Below, one piece after another: positions 13,312 through 22,156 of a stretch of DNA of 64,000 nucleotides (within the stretch, counting starts at the first letter, position 1; each line of letters opens with the position of its first letter). Source of the stretch: Pseudonocardia sp. HH130630-07 (GTDB lineage Bacteria; Actinomycetota; Actinomycetes; Mycobacteriales; Pseudonocardiaceae); assembly GCF_001698125.1 (NCBI RefSeq), contig NZ_CP013854.1:3224001-3288000 (forward strand), read 5' to 3'. The notes under the pieces are model-generated. The model did no database searches and had not been told where the DNA came from. It saw nothing but the letters and a program-made list of their open reading frames with translations. Made by a program: the position numbers and the translations under genes.

Positions 13312-14283
13312 TCAGACCGGTGCGGCGAGGGTGGCGAGCAGCGCCTCGGCCTGCGACTGGTCGACGACGAGGTGGCTCACCAGCCCGGCCCGGACCGCGG
13401 CCAGTGTGGCCCGGGCCCGGTACCGGCCGTGGCTGGTCGCGATCCGCACCGGCACCCGGCGGAGCCCGTCCAGGGTGATCCCGACGACGTGCTGGTCCAG
13501 CCCGGGCCGGACGGCGCCGCCGCCGGCGTCGAGCAGGCGGCCGCTGATCTCGCCGACCGCCCCGGCGTCGGCGGTGCGGCGGGACAGCCCGGCCGGGACG
13601 AGCGGGTGCACCGCCGAGCCGTGCTCGCTCCAGTGCCCGACCGAGACGACGGCGACGTCGAGGTGCTCGACCCGCTCCAGGCACCGGGCGACCTCGGGCT
13701 GTTCGCGCAGGGCGGCGGCCGCGGCCGGGGCGTCGACGAACAGCGGGGCGTAGAACGGGAACGCGGTCCCGCCGGCCCGCCGGGCCACCTCCCGGGTCAC
13801 CTCGACCGAGCCCAGCCGGTCGCCGGGGAACGACAGCGCCCCGGCGAGCTGCACGACCTGGCACGGCGCCAGCCGCTCCAGCCGGCGCGGCAGCCGCTCG
13901 ATCACCCGGCTCCAGGCCAGGCCGACCGCGGCGCCCTCGTCGACGAGCGAGGTCAGCAGCGTCGCGAGCGCCCCGGTGACCGCGTCGACCGCCGGTTCCT
14001 CGTCGGCGCTCTCGGTGGCCGCGACGACCAGGGTGTCGCGCACCCCGTAGCGCCCCAGCGCCGCGGTGAGATCCCCGGCGAGCGCGGTCCGCTCCCCGGC
14101 CGGGTCGCCGACCCGGATCTGCACCGTGCCGTCGGCACGGGCCTCGGCGAGCAGCCGGGCGACCTGCCAGCGGCTGAGCCCGGTGCTGCGGGCGATCTCG
14201 GTCTTCGACCGGTCCTGCAGGTAGTAGGCCCGGGCCACCTCCAGCACGACCTCGCGCCCGATCACCTCGGAACGGCCGTCCAC
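13312..14283 (-). CDS. SorC/DeoR-family sugar-binding transcriptional regulator
   Basis: A 323-residue regulator. The N-terminal HTH is TEIARSTGLSRWQVARLLAEA (in part), about residues 22-42, followed by a sugar-phosphate-binding SorC effector domain (GLAWSRVIERLP, QLAGALSFPGD). The open frame extends to 14337, but GTG at 14283 has a purine-rich AGGGGG about 5 bases before it and gives the usual N-terminal length. It is divergent from the MFS transporter and sulfatase, and two matching 20-base sites in the shared spacer are probable operators. It likely controls itself and the transporter/sulfatase pair in response to a phosphorylated metabolite. Confidence 0.87.
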   Translation of the reverse strand: MDGRSEVIGREVVLEVARAYYLQDRSKTEIARSTGLSRWQVARLLAEARADGTVQIRVGDPAGERTALAGDLTAALGRYGVRDTLVVAATESADEEPAVDAVTGALATLLTSLVDEGAAVGLAWSRVIERLPRRLERLAPCQVVQLAGALSFPGDRLGSVEVTREVARRAGGTAFPFYAPLFVDAPAAAAALREQPEVARCLERVEHLDVAVVSVGHWSEHGSAVHPLVPAGLSRRTADAGAVGEISGRLLDAGGGAVRPGLDQHVVGITLDGLRRVPVRIATSHGRYRARATLAAVRAGLVSHLVVDQSQAEALLATLAAPV

Positions 14284-14294
14284 GACACCCCCTG

Positions 14295-14314
14295 ATCCCA
14301 CGGATGAGCGGTAC
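14295..14314. promoter_or_regulatory. Candidate operator 1 for the SorC-type regulator
   Basis: This 20-base site has the core CACGGATGAG and matches the site at 14391 at 17 of 20 positions (pattern ATCYCACGGATGAGMGRTAC). It lies 12 bases before the regulator's start codon, where binding could repress the regulator gene. Confidence 0.6.
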
Positions 14315-14336
14315 CGACCGCCCCCGCTGCGCAACA

Positions 14337-14365
14337 TTGAGTCCGGCCCGCACCGCTGTTACGGT
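14337..14365 (+). promoter_or_regulatory. Sigma70-type promoter of the MFS transporter gene
   Basis: TTGAGT at 14337-14342 and TACGGT at 14360-14365 are separated by exactly 17 bases, which is the standard spacing. Transcription would start near 14372, just upstream of the second operator candidate. Confidence 0.6.
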
Positions 14366-14390
14366 CACGCCTCACGAAAGAGCGATCACT

Positions 14391-14410
14391 ATCTCACGGA
14401 TGAGAGATAC
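14391..14410. promoter_or_regulatory. Candidate operator 2 for the SorC-type regulator
   Basis: Second copy of the 20-base site, 96 bases from the first. It also contains an inverted repeat TATCTC-N8-GAGATA (14390-14409). It lies just downstream of the predicted start of transcription, where a bound tetramer could block transcription or loop to site 1. Confidence 0.6.
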
Positions 14411-14420
14411 GGGGCAAGGC

Positions 14421-15713
14421 ATGGCGAACGCAGCGGCAACGACGACGCGCGGGTCCTGGAAGGCCGTCCGGGCGGCATTCGGCGGCAGCTTCATCGAGTG
14501 GTACGACTTCTACCTCTTCGGGACCGCCGCGGCGCTGATCTTCCCCCGGCTGTTCTTCCCGGGCAGCGACGACACCGTCAGCGTCATCGAGTCCTTCGGT
14601 GCGTTCGCCGCCGGGTTCCTGACCCGCCCGCTGGGTGCCCTGATCTTCGGGCACTTCGGCGACCGGATCGGGCGCAAGCCGATGCTGATGATCACCGTCG
14701 TGCTGATCGGTGCGGTCACGTTCCTGATCGGGCTGCTGCCGACCTACGAGACGATCGGCGTGTGGGCGGCGGTCGCGCTGATCTCGCTGCGGCTGCTGCA
14801 GGGGATCGGCATCGGCGGCGAGTTCGGCGGCGGGTCGCTGCTCGCGCTGGAGTCGGCGCCGACCGGGCGCCGCGGGTTCATGGGCAGCTTCCACCAGATG
14901 GGGACGCCGGCCGGGCTGCTCGTCTCCACCGGTCTGGTCAGCCTGGTCAGCCTGCTGCCCGAGGAGGACTTCCTCAGCTGGGGCTGGCGGATCCCGTTCC
15001 TGCTCAGCGGGGTGTTCGTCGTCGTCGCGCTGATCGTACGCTCGCGGGTGCCGGAGACCCCGGTGTTCCAGATCGCCCGGCAGAAGGCGAACCGGCTGCC
15101 GGTCGCGACCCTGTTCCGCACCGAGTGGCGGCACCTGCTGCTCGGTCTCGGGGCCCGGATGGCCGACGCCGTCACGTTCAACGTCATCAACGTGTTCGCG
15201 ATCTCCTACGCGACGGTCCACCTCGGGCTCAGCTCGTCGATGATCCTCAACGGGTTCGTCCTCGCCGCCGCCGTGGAGCTGGTGCTGCTGCCGTTCATCG
15301 GCCGGTGGTCGGACCGGGTCGGGCGCAAACCGGTGTACCTGACCGGCGTCGTCGTCTGCGGGATCGGCGGCCTGCTCTACTTCCCGGTCCTGGACACCGG
15401 CAGCGTGCTGCTGACCTGGACGGCGATCGTCGTGCTCGTCGCGGTCGGCACCGGCTGCATGTTCGCGATCCAGGGCGCCTACTTCGCCGAGATGTTCAGC
15501 ACCAGCACCCGCTACACCGGGCTCGGCGTGGTCTACCAGGGCTCGGCGCTGCTCGGTGGCGCCCCGACCCCGGCGATCGCGCTCGCCCTGGTCGCCGCGT
15601 TCGGCTACTCGTACTGGCCGGCCGCGATCTACCTGGTGACCCTGTGCGCCGTCAGCGCGGTCTGCGTGCTGCTCACCCGGGAGACCTTCCGCGACGACCT
15701 CGCCGAGACCTGA
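14421..15713 (+). CDS. MFS transporter, metabolite:H+ symporter type
   Basis: A 430-residue major facilitator with about 12 predicted helices. The N-terminal block SFIEWYDFYLFGTAAA and the loop GHFGDRIGRKPML are characteristic of the metabolite:H+ symporter family (proline/betaine, citrate, shikimate transporters). A second RhaT-like motif, GRWSDRVGRKPVY, marks the start of the second six-helix half. ATG 14421 has a GGGGCAAGG-like ribosome site. An alternative in-frame ATG at 14400 lies inside the operator. It is upstream of the sulfatase with a 46-base gap, so it probably imports a sulfated or related organic acid. Confidence 0.9.
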   Translation: MANAAATTTRGSWKAVRAAFGGSFIEWYDFYLFGTAAALIFPRLFFPGSDDTVSVIESFGAFAAGFLTRPLGALIFGHFGDRIGRKPMLMITVVLIGAVTFLIGLLPTYETIGVWAAVALISLRLLQGIGIGGEFGGGSLLALESAPTGRRGFMGSFHQMGTPAGLLVSTGLVSLVSLLPEEDFLSWGWRIPFLLSGVFVVVALIVRSRVPETPVFQIARQKANRLPVATLFRTEWRHLLLGLGARMADAVTFNVINVFAISYATVHLGLSSSMILNGFVLAAAVELVLLPFIGRWSDRVGRKPVYLTGVVVCGIGGLLYFPVLDTGSVLLTWTAIVVLVAVGTGCMFAIQGAYFAEMFSTSTRYTGLGVVYQGSALLGGAPTPAIALALVAAFGYSYWPAAIYLVTLCAVSAVCVLLTRETFRDDLAET

Positions 15714-15759
15714 TCCCGCCCGCTCCGACCCATCGCCCGACCACCAGCGGAGGAGTTCC

Positions 15760-17196
15760 GTGCCCGACGGCCGCCCCAACATCGTCCTGATCATCACCGA
15801 CCAGCAGCGCTTCGACTCGATCGCCGCGCTCGGCCACGAGCACGTGGACACCCCGAACCTGGACCGGCTGGTCTCCGAGGGCACCGCACTCACCAACACC
15901 TACGTGGCCGCGCCGTCCTGCGCGCCGTCGCGGGCCAGCCTGTTCACCGGGCTCTACCCGCACACCTCCGGCGTGCTGCGCAACGACGAGCCGTGGTCGC
16001 ACTCCTGGGTGGAGGACCTCACCGGCAGCGGCTACCGCTGCACCAGCATCGGCAAGATGCACACCTATCCCTACGAGGCGCCGGTCGGGTTCGCCGAGCG
16101 GCACGTCGTGGAGAACAAGGACCGGGCGCACCCGAGCCTGCCGTTCTTCCTCGACCAGTGGGACAAGGCGCTGTGGATCCGCGGGCACGAGAAGCCGACC
16201 CGGGTCACCTACCGGCGGCGCGACGACTACGCCGACCGGCTGGGCGCCTTCGAGTGGGAGCTGCCCGAGGACCTGCACGCCGACGCGTTCGTCGGGAACC
16301 TCGCCCGGCACTGGCTGGAGACCTACCCGGGAGCCGACGACGAGCCGTTCTTCCTGCAGGTCGGTTTCCCCGGGCCGCACCCGCCCTACGACCCGCCGCC
16401 GCGGCACCTGGAGCCCTACCGGGACCGGCCGATGCCCCCGGCGCACGCCACCCGGGCCGACATCGACGCCCAGCCGGAGCCGCTGCAGGCCCTGCGGCGC
16501 GAGCACCTGGACAACGACCACGACGCCGTCGTGCACCTCGACGATCCGACCGCCGAGCAGGAACAGCGCCGGCGCAGGCACTACTACGCCAACGTCTCGC
16601 TGATCGACGAGCAGGTCGGCGGGCTGCTCGACGCGCTGGAGCGGCGCGGGGTGCTCGACGACACCGTCGTCGTGTTCACCTCCGACCACGGTGACGCGCT
16701 CGGCGACCACGGGCACTCCCAGAAGTGGACCATGTACGAGCCGAGCGTCCACGTCCCGCTGGTGTTCCGGGGCCCCGGCGTCGCCGCCGGCCGGCGGCTC
16801 GACGGGCTGGCCTCGCTGATGGACGTCGGGCCGACGGTGCTGGAGCTGGCCGGGCTCGCGCCGCCGGTGTGGATGGAGGCCGAGTCGCTGACCCCCGCGC
16901 TGCGGGGCGAGCGGTGGGAGGGGCGCTCGCACGTGTTCTCCGAGCACGCCCGGGACGGCCTGCTCAAGGGGACCGAGCTGATGACGATGGTGCGGGACCG
17001 GCGGCACAAGCTCGTCGAGTTCGTCGACCATCCGCGCGGGCAGCTGTTCGACCTGGAGACCGACCCGCACGAGGAGCACGATCTCTGGTCCTCTCCGGAG
17101 CACGCGCCGGTGCGCGAGGAGCTGCGGGAACGCACCCGGGAGTGGCGGGCCGCCAGCGCGCTGCACACGGCGACCTGGGCGGCCCGTTTCCGCTGA
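15760..17196 (+). CDS. Type I sulfatase (arylsulfatase/choline-sulfatase-like)
   Basis: A 478-residue alkaline-phosphatase-fold sulfatase without an evident signal peptide, so probably cytoplasmic. The metal-binding start is IVLIITDQQRFD. The modification motif is CAPSR with Cys54, which is converted to formylglycine in active sulfatases. The second metal block is FTSDHGDALGDHG. The C-terminal half has the usual REHDLWS-like pattern EEHDLWSSPEHAP. GTG 15760 follows GGAGG by 5 bases. With the MFS gene upstream and the SorC regulator it forms a catabolic unit. Activation would need a formylglycine-generating enzyme, which is not in this window. Confidence 0.9.
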   Translation: MPDGRPNIVLIITDQQRFDSIAALGHEHVDTPNLDRLVSEGTALTNTYVAAPSCAPSRASLFTGLYPHTSGVLRNDEPWSHSWVEDLTGSGYRCTSIGKMHTYPYEAPVGFAERHVVENKDRAHPSLPFFLDQWDKALWIRGHEKPTRVTYRRRDDYADRLGAFEWELPEDLHADAFVGNLARHWLETYPGADDEPFFLQVGFPGPHPPYDPPPRHLEPYRDRPMPPAHATRADIDAQPEPLQALRREHLDNDHDAVVHLDDPTAEQEQRRRRHYYANVSLIDEQVGGLLDALERRGVLDDTVVVFTSDHGDALGDHGHSQKWTMYEPSVHVPLVFRGPGVAAGRRLDGLASLMDVGPTVLELAGLAPPVWMEAESLTPALRGERWEGRSHVFSEHARDGLLKGTELMTMVRDRRHKLVEFVDHPRGQLFDLETDPHEEHDLWSSPEHAPVREELRERTREWRAASALHTATWAARFR

Positions 17197-17300
17197 GCGA
17201 CACCCGGACGCACCGCCGCCCCGCCCGCCGGTGACCGGCGGCCCGCGGACCGGCCGGGCGGCTCCGGGGCGGGGACACGGGTCCGGCACGATGGTGAGCG

Positions 17301-19244
17301 ATGCGTGAGGACCGAGGTGCGGAACGGGCGGCGATCCCCCGACCGGTGATGCCGGGGCGGCCCCGCCGGGCACCCGGCGAGGCGGACACGGAGACCACCG
17401 CGGAGATCACCCGCCCGGTCGGGCGACCCGTGGTGCCGGACCCCGGTCCGGAGACGACCCCGATCGACCCGGTCCCCCCGGTCGCACCGCCGGTCCCCGG
17501 CCCCGCCCCTGCCCCGGCCGCCGCGGCGGACCCGGCCGGCCCGGACGACGCCCCCGGCGGCCCGCCGGAGCAGCCCGCCGGTCCGGCCGGGGGGCCGGCG
17601 GGCCCGGCGGGTGGTTCCGCCGGTCCGGCCGCCCCGTCCGGCGGATCGGGGAACGCCTCGCTGGTCCGCTCCTCGGGCATGATGGCGATCGCCAGCCTGG
17701 TCAGCCGGATCACCGGCTTCGTCCGGACACTGGCCGTGGTCGCGGTGCTCGGCTTCGCCGTCGTCAACGACTCCTACACGGTCTCCAACACGCTGCCGAA
17801 CATCGTCTACGAGTTCCTCATCGGCGGCGTGCTGACCAGCGTGATGATCCCGGTACTGGTGCGGGCCCAGACCGAGGACGCCGACGGCGGCGAGGCGTTC
17901 ACCCGGCGGCTGCTCACCGTCGTCGGGATCGGGCTGCTCGTCGCGACCCTGCTGGCGATGGCCGCCGCGCCGCTGCTCACCCAGCTCTACCTCGGCTCCG
18001 GGGAGTCGGGGCGGTCCAACCCGGAACTGGCGACGGCGTTCGCCTGGCTGCTGCTCCCGCAGATCTTCTTCTACGGCCTCGGCGCCCTGCTGGGCGCGAT
18101 CCTGAACTCGAAGCAGATGTTCGGGCCGTTCGCCTGGGCGCCGGTGCTCAACAACCTCGTCGTGCTCGGGGTGCTCGGGGTGTTCGCCCTGATGCCGGGG
18201 GAGATCAGCCTCGACCCGGTGCGGATGGGCGACCCGAAACTGCTGGTCCTGGGCCTGGGGACGACGCTGGGCATCGTCGTGCAGGCGTTGACGCTGATCC
18301 CGTTCATGCGCCGGATCGGGTTCCGCTACCGGCCGCTGCTCGGGTGGGACCCGCGGCTCGGCGTGGCCGGCGGCATGGTCCTGTGGATCATGGGCTACGT
18401 CGCGGTCGGCGCGGTCGGCTACATCGTGACCACCCGGGTCGCCGCGGCGGCCGACGGCGGCTCGGTCACCACGTACACGAACGCGTGGCTGCTGCTGCAG
18501 GTCCCGTACGGCGTCCTCGGCGTCTCGCTGCTGACCGCGCTGATGCCGCGGATGAGCCGGGCCGCGGCGAGCGGGGACACCGGGCAGGTCGTCGCCGACC
18601 TGTCGCTGGGTGCGCGGCTGTCCACCGTGGGCCTGGTGCCGATCGCGGCGGTCATGACGGCGTTCGGCGGCGCGCTGGGCACCGCGCTGTTCTCGGTCGG
18701 CGCCGGGAGCGGCACCGGCGCGGCCCGCCTCGGCGAGACCATCGCGTGGTCGGCGTTCGGGCTGCTGCCCTACGCCGTGACGATGCTGCAGATGCGGGTC
18801 TTCTACGCGATGACCGACTCGCGGACGCCGACGTTGATCCAGGTCGGCATGGTCGCGGTGAAGATCCCGCTGCTGCTCATGTGCCCGCTGCTGCTGCCGC
18901 CGGAGCAGGTCGTGCTGGGGCTGGCCGCGGCGAACGGGCTGTCGTTCGTCGGTGGTGCGCTGCTCGGGCAGTGGCTGCTGCGCCGCCGGCTCGGCCGGGC
19001 GCGCAGCGTCGAGGTGCTGTCGACGCTGGCCCGGGTCACGCTGGCGTCCGCGGTGGGCGCCGCGCTGGCCTGGGGGCTGGTGCAGCTCGCCGATCCGCTG
19101 CTGGCCGGCTGGTCCGACGTCGTGCGGTCCTGGGCCGTGCTGGTGCTCGGGAGCCTCGTCGCGCTGCCGCTGGCCGTCGTCGGCATGCGGGTGCTGAAGG
19201 TCGCCGAGCTCGACGCGGTGTTCCGGCGCTTCGCCCGGCGCTGA
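17301..19244 (+). CDS. murJ: MurJ/MviN-like lipid II flippase
   Basis: A 647-residue protein of the MOP exporter superfamily. About 110 N-terminal residues are Pro/Gly/Ala-rich and probably disordered in the cytoplasm. The membrane domain then begins at SSGMMAIASLVSRITGFVR and contains the MurJ hallmark DSYTVSNTLPNIVYEFLIGG. About 14 hydrophobic helices follow. No C-terminal pseudokinase domain is present, unlike the M. tuberculosis homologue. It would move lipid-linked peptidoglycan precursors across the membrane. There is a weak ribosome site at ATG 17301. Confidence 0.92.
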   Translation: MREDRGAERAAIPRPVMPGRPRRAPGEADTETTAEITRPVGRPVVPDPGPETTPIDPVPPVAPPVPGPAPAPAAAADPAGPDDAPGGPPEQPAGPAGGPAGPAGGSAGPAAPSGGSGNASLVRSSGMMAIASLVSRITGFVRTLAVVAVLGFAVVNDSYTVSNTLPNIVYEFLIGGVLTSVMIPVLVRAQTEDADGGEAFTRRLLTVVGIGLLVATLLAMAAAPLLTQLYLGSGESGRSNPELATAFAWLLLPQIFFYGLGALLGAILNSKQMFGPFAWAPVLNNLVVLGVLGVFALMPGEISLDPVRMGDPKLLVLGLGTTLGIVVQALTLIPFMRRIGFRYRPLLGWDPRLGVAGGMVLWIMGYVAVGAVGYIVTTRVAAAADGGSVTTYTNAWLLLQVPYGVLGVSLLTALMPRMSRAAASGDTGQVVADLSLGARLSTVGLVPIAAVMTAFGGALGTALFSVGAGSGTGAARLGETIAWSAFGLLPYAVTMLQMRVFYAMTDSRTPTLIQVGMVAVKIPLLLMCPLLLPPEQVVLGLAAANGLSFVGGALLGQWLLRRRLGRARSVEVLSTLARVTLASAVGAALAWGLVQLADPLLAGWSDVVRSWAVLVLGSLVALPLAVVGMRVLKVAELDAVFRRFARR

Positions 19245-19266
19245 GGGCCGTGTCAGTATCGGCCGG

Positions 19267-20460
19267 GTGGATCCCCTGGAGTGGCCGGCCCTGGACGAGC
19301 TGCGGCGGCGGACGAGCTCGAAGTGGCGCGAGTACCCCGATGACGTGCTCCCGCTCTGGATCGCCGAGGCGGACGTGCCGCTCGCCCCGGCCGTCGTCGA
19401 GGCGGTCACCGCGGTGCTGCGCCGCGGGGACACCGGCTACCCCGCCGGTCGTGGCTACGCCGAGGCGTTCGCCCGGTTCGCCGCGGACCGGTGGGGGCTC
19501 CCGACGGCGGTCGGAGCCGGAGCGGCGGCACCGACGGCGGTCGGAGCCGGAGCGGCGGCACCGACGGCGGTCGACCTGGGGCGGGCGGTGCTCGTGCCGG
19601 ACGTCATGCAGGGCGCCGTCGCGGTGCTGCAGTCGCTCGCCCCGCCCGGCGGCGGGGTCGTCGTCACCCCGCCGGTGTACCCGCCGTTCCACTCGCACCT
19701 ACGGCACGCCGGGCTCGTCCCGGTGCCGGCCCCGCTGACCGCGCAGGGGCGGCTCGACCCCGGCACGCTCGCCGCCGCGTTCGCGCGGCCGGACGTGCGC
19801 GCCTTCCTGCTCTGCTCGCCGCACAACCCGACCGGGACCGTGCACACCGCCGACGAGCTGGCGACGGTCGCGGACCTGGCCCGGCGGCACGGCGTCACCG
19901 TGGTGGCCGACGAGATCCACGCGCCGCTGGTGGATCCCGGCACCGCGTTCACGTCGTGGCTCGCCGTCCCCGGCGCGGGGGACGGGTTCGCGCTGTGGTC
20001 GGCGTCGAAGGGGTGGAACCTGGCCGGGCTCAAGGCGGCGGTCGCCGTGCCGGGCCCGGACGCCGACACCGGGCGGCTGGCCACCGACATCCTGGAGGTC
20101 GGGGCGAGCCACGTGGCGGTGCACGCCCACATCGCCGCCCTCGACGACGGCCGGGACTGGCTGGACGGGTTCGTCGCCGCCGTCGGCCGGAACCGGACGC
20201 TGCTCGCGTCCCTGCTCGCCGAGCACCTGCCCGGGGTCGGCTACCGGCCGGGCCCGGCGTCGTTCCTGGCCTGGCTGGACTGCCGTGCGCTCGGGCTCGG
20301 CGACGACCCGGCCGCGGTGTTCCTGGACCGGGCCCGGGTCGCGCTGAACTCCGGGCCGACGTTCGGCGACGGCGGCGCGGGGCACGTCCGGCTGAACGTG
20401 GCGACCGGGCCCGACGTGCTCACCACCGCGGTGCGCCGGATGGCCGCCGCGGTGTCCTGA
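19267..20460 (+). CDS. PatB/MalY-type PLP-dependent C-S lyase (aminotransferase fold)
   Basis: A 397-residue fold-type I PLP enzyme related to cystathionine beta-lyase PatB/MalY. The opening WREYPDDVLPLWIAEADVPL (in part) is typical of this subgroup. CSPHNPTG binds PLP, DEIHAPL holds the pyridine-contacting Asp, and the Schiff-base Lys is in SASKGWNLAGLK. The reaction is probably cleavage of cystathionine or another S-conjugate to pyruvate, ammonia and a thiol. A stretch of about 20 residues at about 79-98 is a tandem duplication of PTAVGAGAAA in a surface loop, which is not part of the family core. Confidence 0.9.
   Translation: MDPLEWPALDELRRRTSSKWREYPDDVLPLWIAEADVPLAPAVVEAVTAVLRRGDTGYPAGRGYAEAFARFAADRWGLPTAVGAGAAAPTAVGAGAAAPTAVDLGRAVLVPDVMQGAVAVLQSLAPPGGGVVVTPPVYPPFHSHLRHAGLVPVPAPLTAQGRLDPGTLAAAFARPDVRAFLLCSPHNPTGTVHTADELATVADLARRHGVTVVADEIHAPLVDPGTAFTSWLAVPGAGDGFALWSASKGWNLAGLKAAVAVPGPDADTGRLATDILEVGASHVAVHAHIAALDDGRDWLDGFVAAVGRNRTLLASLLAEHLPGVGYRPGPASFLAWLDCRALGLGDDPAAVFLDRARVALNSGPTFGDGGAGHVRLNVATGPDVLTTAVRRMAAAVS
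19501..19573. repeat. 30-bp tandem repeat inside the PatB-like gene (2.4 copies)
   Basis: Two identical 30-base units (19501-19530 and 19531-19560), beginning CCGACGGCGGTCGGAGCC, are followed by 13 bases of a third. The unit is a multiple of three and encodes PTAVGAGAAA, so copy-number change keeps the frame. Confidence 0.95.
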
Positions 20461-20493
20461 CACCGTCGGCTCGTCCCGGCCCCGGACGCACGA

Positions 20494-20524
20494 ACGCCGC
20501 GCCCCGGGGTGCGGGGCACGGCGT
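20494..20524. terminator. Bidirectional hairpin between convergent genes
   Basis: Thirteen-base arms ACGCCGCGCCCCG and CGGGGCACGGCGT pair at 12 of 13 positions around a 5-base loop. The hairpin lies between the PatB-like gene and the oppositely oriented coiled-coil gene and could end transcription from both sides. Confidence 0.7.
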
Positions 20525-20541
20525 CGTGGGTGGTTCTCCGG

Positions 20542-21876
20542 TCAGGCGTCCGGGTCGTCGCCGACCAGGTCGGCGGCCGAGGCGCCGTTCTGGCTCTTCA
20601 CCGCGACCTTCTGCCGGCCGCGGCGCTGGGCCGGGCGGGGCGGGGGCGGCGGGGCCTGCTGGGCGTACTGCCCGCCACGGCCCATGATCAGCTCGGCGAA
20701 GGTCGCCATCGCCTCGTCCAGCTGGTTGGCGTTGCGGAGCTCGGACTCGGCGTTCGCCCTGGTCACCAGGTCGGTCACCGAGCCGGTGTCCGGGCGGTCC
20801 TTCAGCACGGCGTCGATGCCGGTCAGCCGGCCGTCGACGTTCTCGGCGAGGGTGTCGAAGCGCTCGCCGACGGTGCCGGAGACCTGGTCGACGTCGCCGG
20901 AGAGCTTCTCCAGCCGGGAGTCGACGTTCTCGGCGAGGGTGTCGAAGCGGCCGTCGACGTCGGAGGTGAGCCGGTCGAGCCGGGCGTCGAAGCCGGTCAG
21001 CTTCTCGTCGACGCCGGTGAACCGGTCGCCCACCGAGCCGTCGAGCTCGCTCAGCCGCTCCTTCAGCGAGCCGCCGAGCTTGCCGACCCGCTCCTTGACC
21101 GACCCGTCGAGGTCGGACAGCTTGCCGTCGAGCCCGGTCTCGACCGAGTCCAGCCGGGTCCCGACCTCCTCCAGCCGCGCCGACAGCGCCTCCAGCCGCT
21201 TGGTGAGCGCCTCGAACCCGGGAGCCGGGTCGACGGCCGGGCGCTGGGCCAGCTCCTCCAGCCGGCGGTGCAGGCCGACCGAGGTGTCGCCGAGCAGGTT
21301 GCGCAGGCCCTCGCCGGTCTCCTCGAACGAGGACACCGCGGCGTCGAGCTGGTCCTTGACCTGCCGCTCGACCCCGTCGATGCGCTCCTTGATCGGGGAG
21401 GCGACGGCGTTCGGCATGGCGTCGAGCCGCATCTCGTGCCGGTCGAGCCGGTTGTCCAGGTCGTCGAGGCGCTTGTGCAGGCCGCCGAGCCGGTCGTCCA
21501 GGCCGTCCATCCGGCCGGACACACCCTCCAGGCGCCCGCCCATGCCGTCGAGCCGCCCGTCGAGCTGCGCGATCGGCTTCGCCAGCTTGTCCGGGAGCGA
21601 CTCGATCGCCCGGGTGATCGCGCCGAGCACGATCTCGGTGTTGTCGAGCTTCGTCACCGTCTCGTCGAGGCGCTCGGACACGACGTTGAGCTCGGTCCGG
21701 TCGGGGAGCTCGGTGAGCTTCTTGCGCACGGTGCCGATGGCGTCCAGCGCGGCGAGCCGGGCGTGGATCTCGTCCAGGGAGTCGAAGATCTGCTGTTGCT
21801 CGCTGTCACGGATCTCGGCCGCCCGCATGAGCATGCCGCGCATCCGGTCGAACGAGAGGTTCGAAGTGTCGCTCAT
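20542..21876 (-). CDS. Heptad-repeat coiled-coil protein of unknown function
   Basis: A 444-residue protein that is almost entirely helical and repetitive. From about residue 120 to 170 an exact seven-residue rhythm appears (RLDGMGG, RLEGVSG, RMDGLDD, RLGGLHK, RLDDLDN, RLDRHEM). A second repetitive zone follows at about 200-340 (LDGSVKERVGKLGG-like). The N-terminus MSDTSNLSFDRMRGMLMRAAEIRDSEQQQ (in part) is non-repetitive, and the C-terminus has a Pro run followed by a basic stretch. There is no signal peptide or membrane segment. ATG 21876 is chosen because it begins the conserved-looking domain. A cytoskeletal, DNA-tethering or granule-coating role is conceivable, but function is unassigned. 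Confidence 0.75.
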   Translation of the reverse strand: MSDTSNLSFDRMRGMLMRAAEIRDSEQQQIFDSLDEIHARLAALDAIGTVRKKLTELPDRTELNVVSERLDETVTKLDNTEIVLGAITRAIESLPDKLAKPIAQLDGRLDGMGGRLEGVSGRMDGLDDRLGGLHKRLDDLDNRLDRHEMRLDAMPNAVASPIKERIDGVERQVKDQLDAAVSSFEETGEGLRNLLGDTSVGLHRRLEELAQRPAVDPAPGFEALTKRLEALSARLEEVGTRLDSVETGLDGKLSDLDGSVKERVGKLGGSLKERLSELDGSVGDRFTGVDEKLTGFDARLDRLTSDVDGRFDTLAENVDSRLEKLSGDVDQVSGTVGERFDTLAENVDGRLTGIDAVLKDRPDTGSVTDLVTRANAESELRNANQLDEAMATFAELIMGRGGQYAQQAPPPPPRPAQRRGRQKVAVKSQNGASAADLVGDDPDA

Positions 21877-22156
21877 GGCACCTGCGCGCTTTCCTCTGAG
21901 CTGAGTGGGGAGTGCCCAGAGGGTAGCGACCGCCGTTCGAGCGTCGACGGACGGTGGCGGATTGAGCCATCCGGGGTATGTCACGCCCCCGGATCGAGCG
22001 GGATCATGGCAGGTCGGTGCGCGCGTGCCCACCCGCCACGCCGTGCTCGCCGGCGCCGGATGTTTGCGAGCCCGGTCCGCACGGGGCCGTACACACGATC
22101 GTCCGGTTCGCCCGGCGCTGCGTCGAGCGGTACCGCCCCCGCGGCGAGAGCCCGCC

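Noticed and set aside
16584-19433. A 949-codon open frame on the minus strand opposite the sulfatase and murJ genes
   Set aside because: It is antisense to two clear genes, has Arg/Gln/His-rich nonsense composition with no domain, and arises because GC-rich codons leave few stops in the opposite strand.
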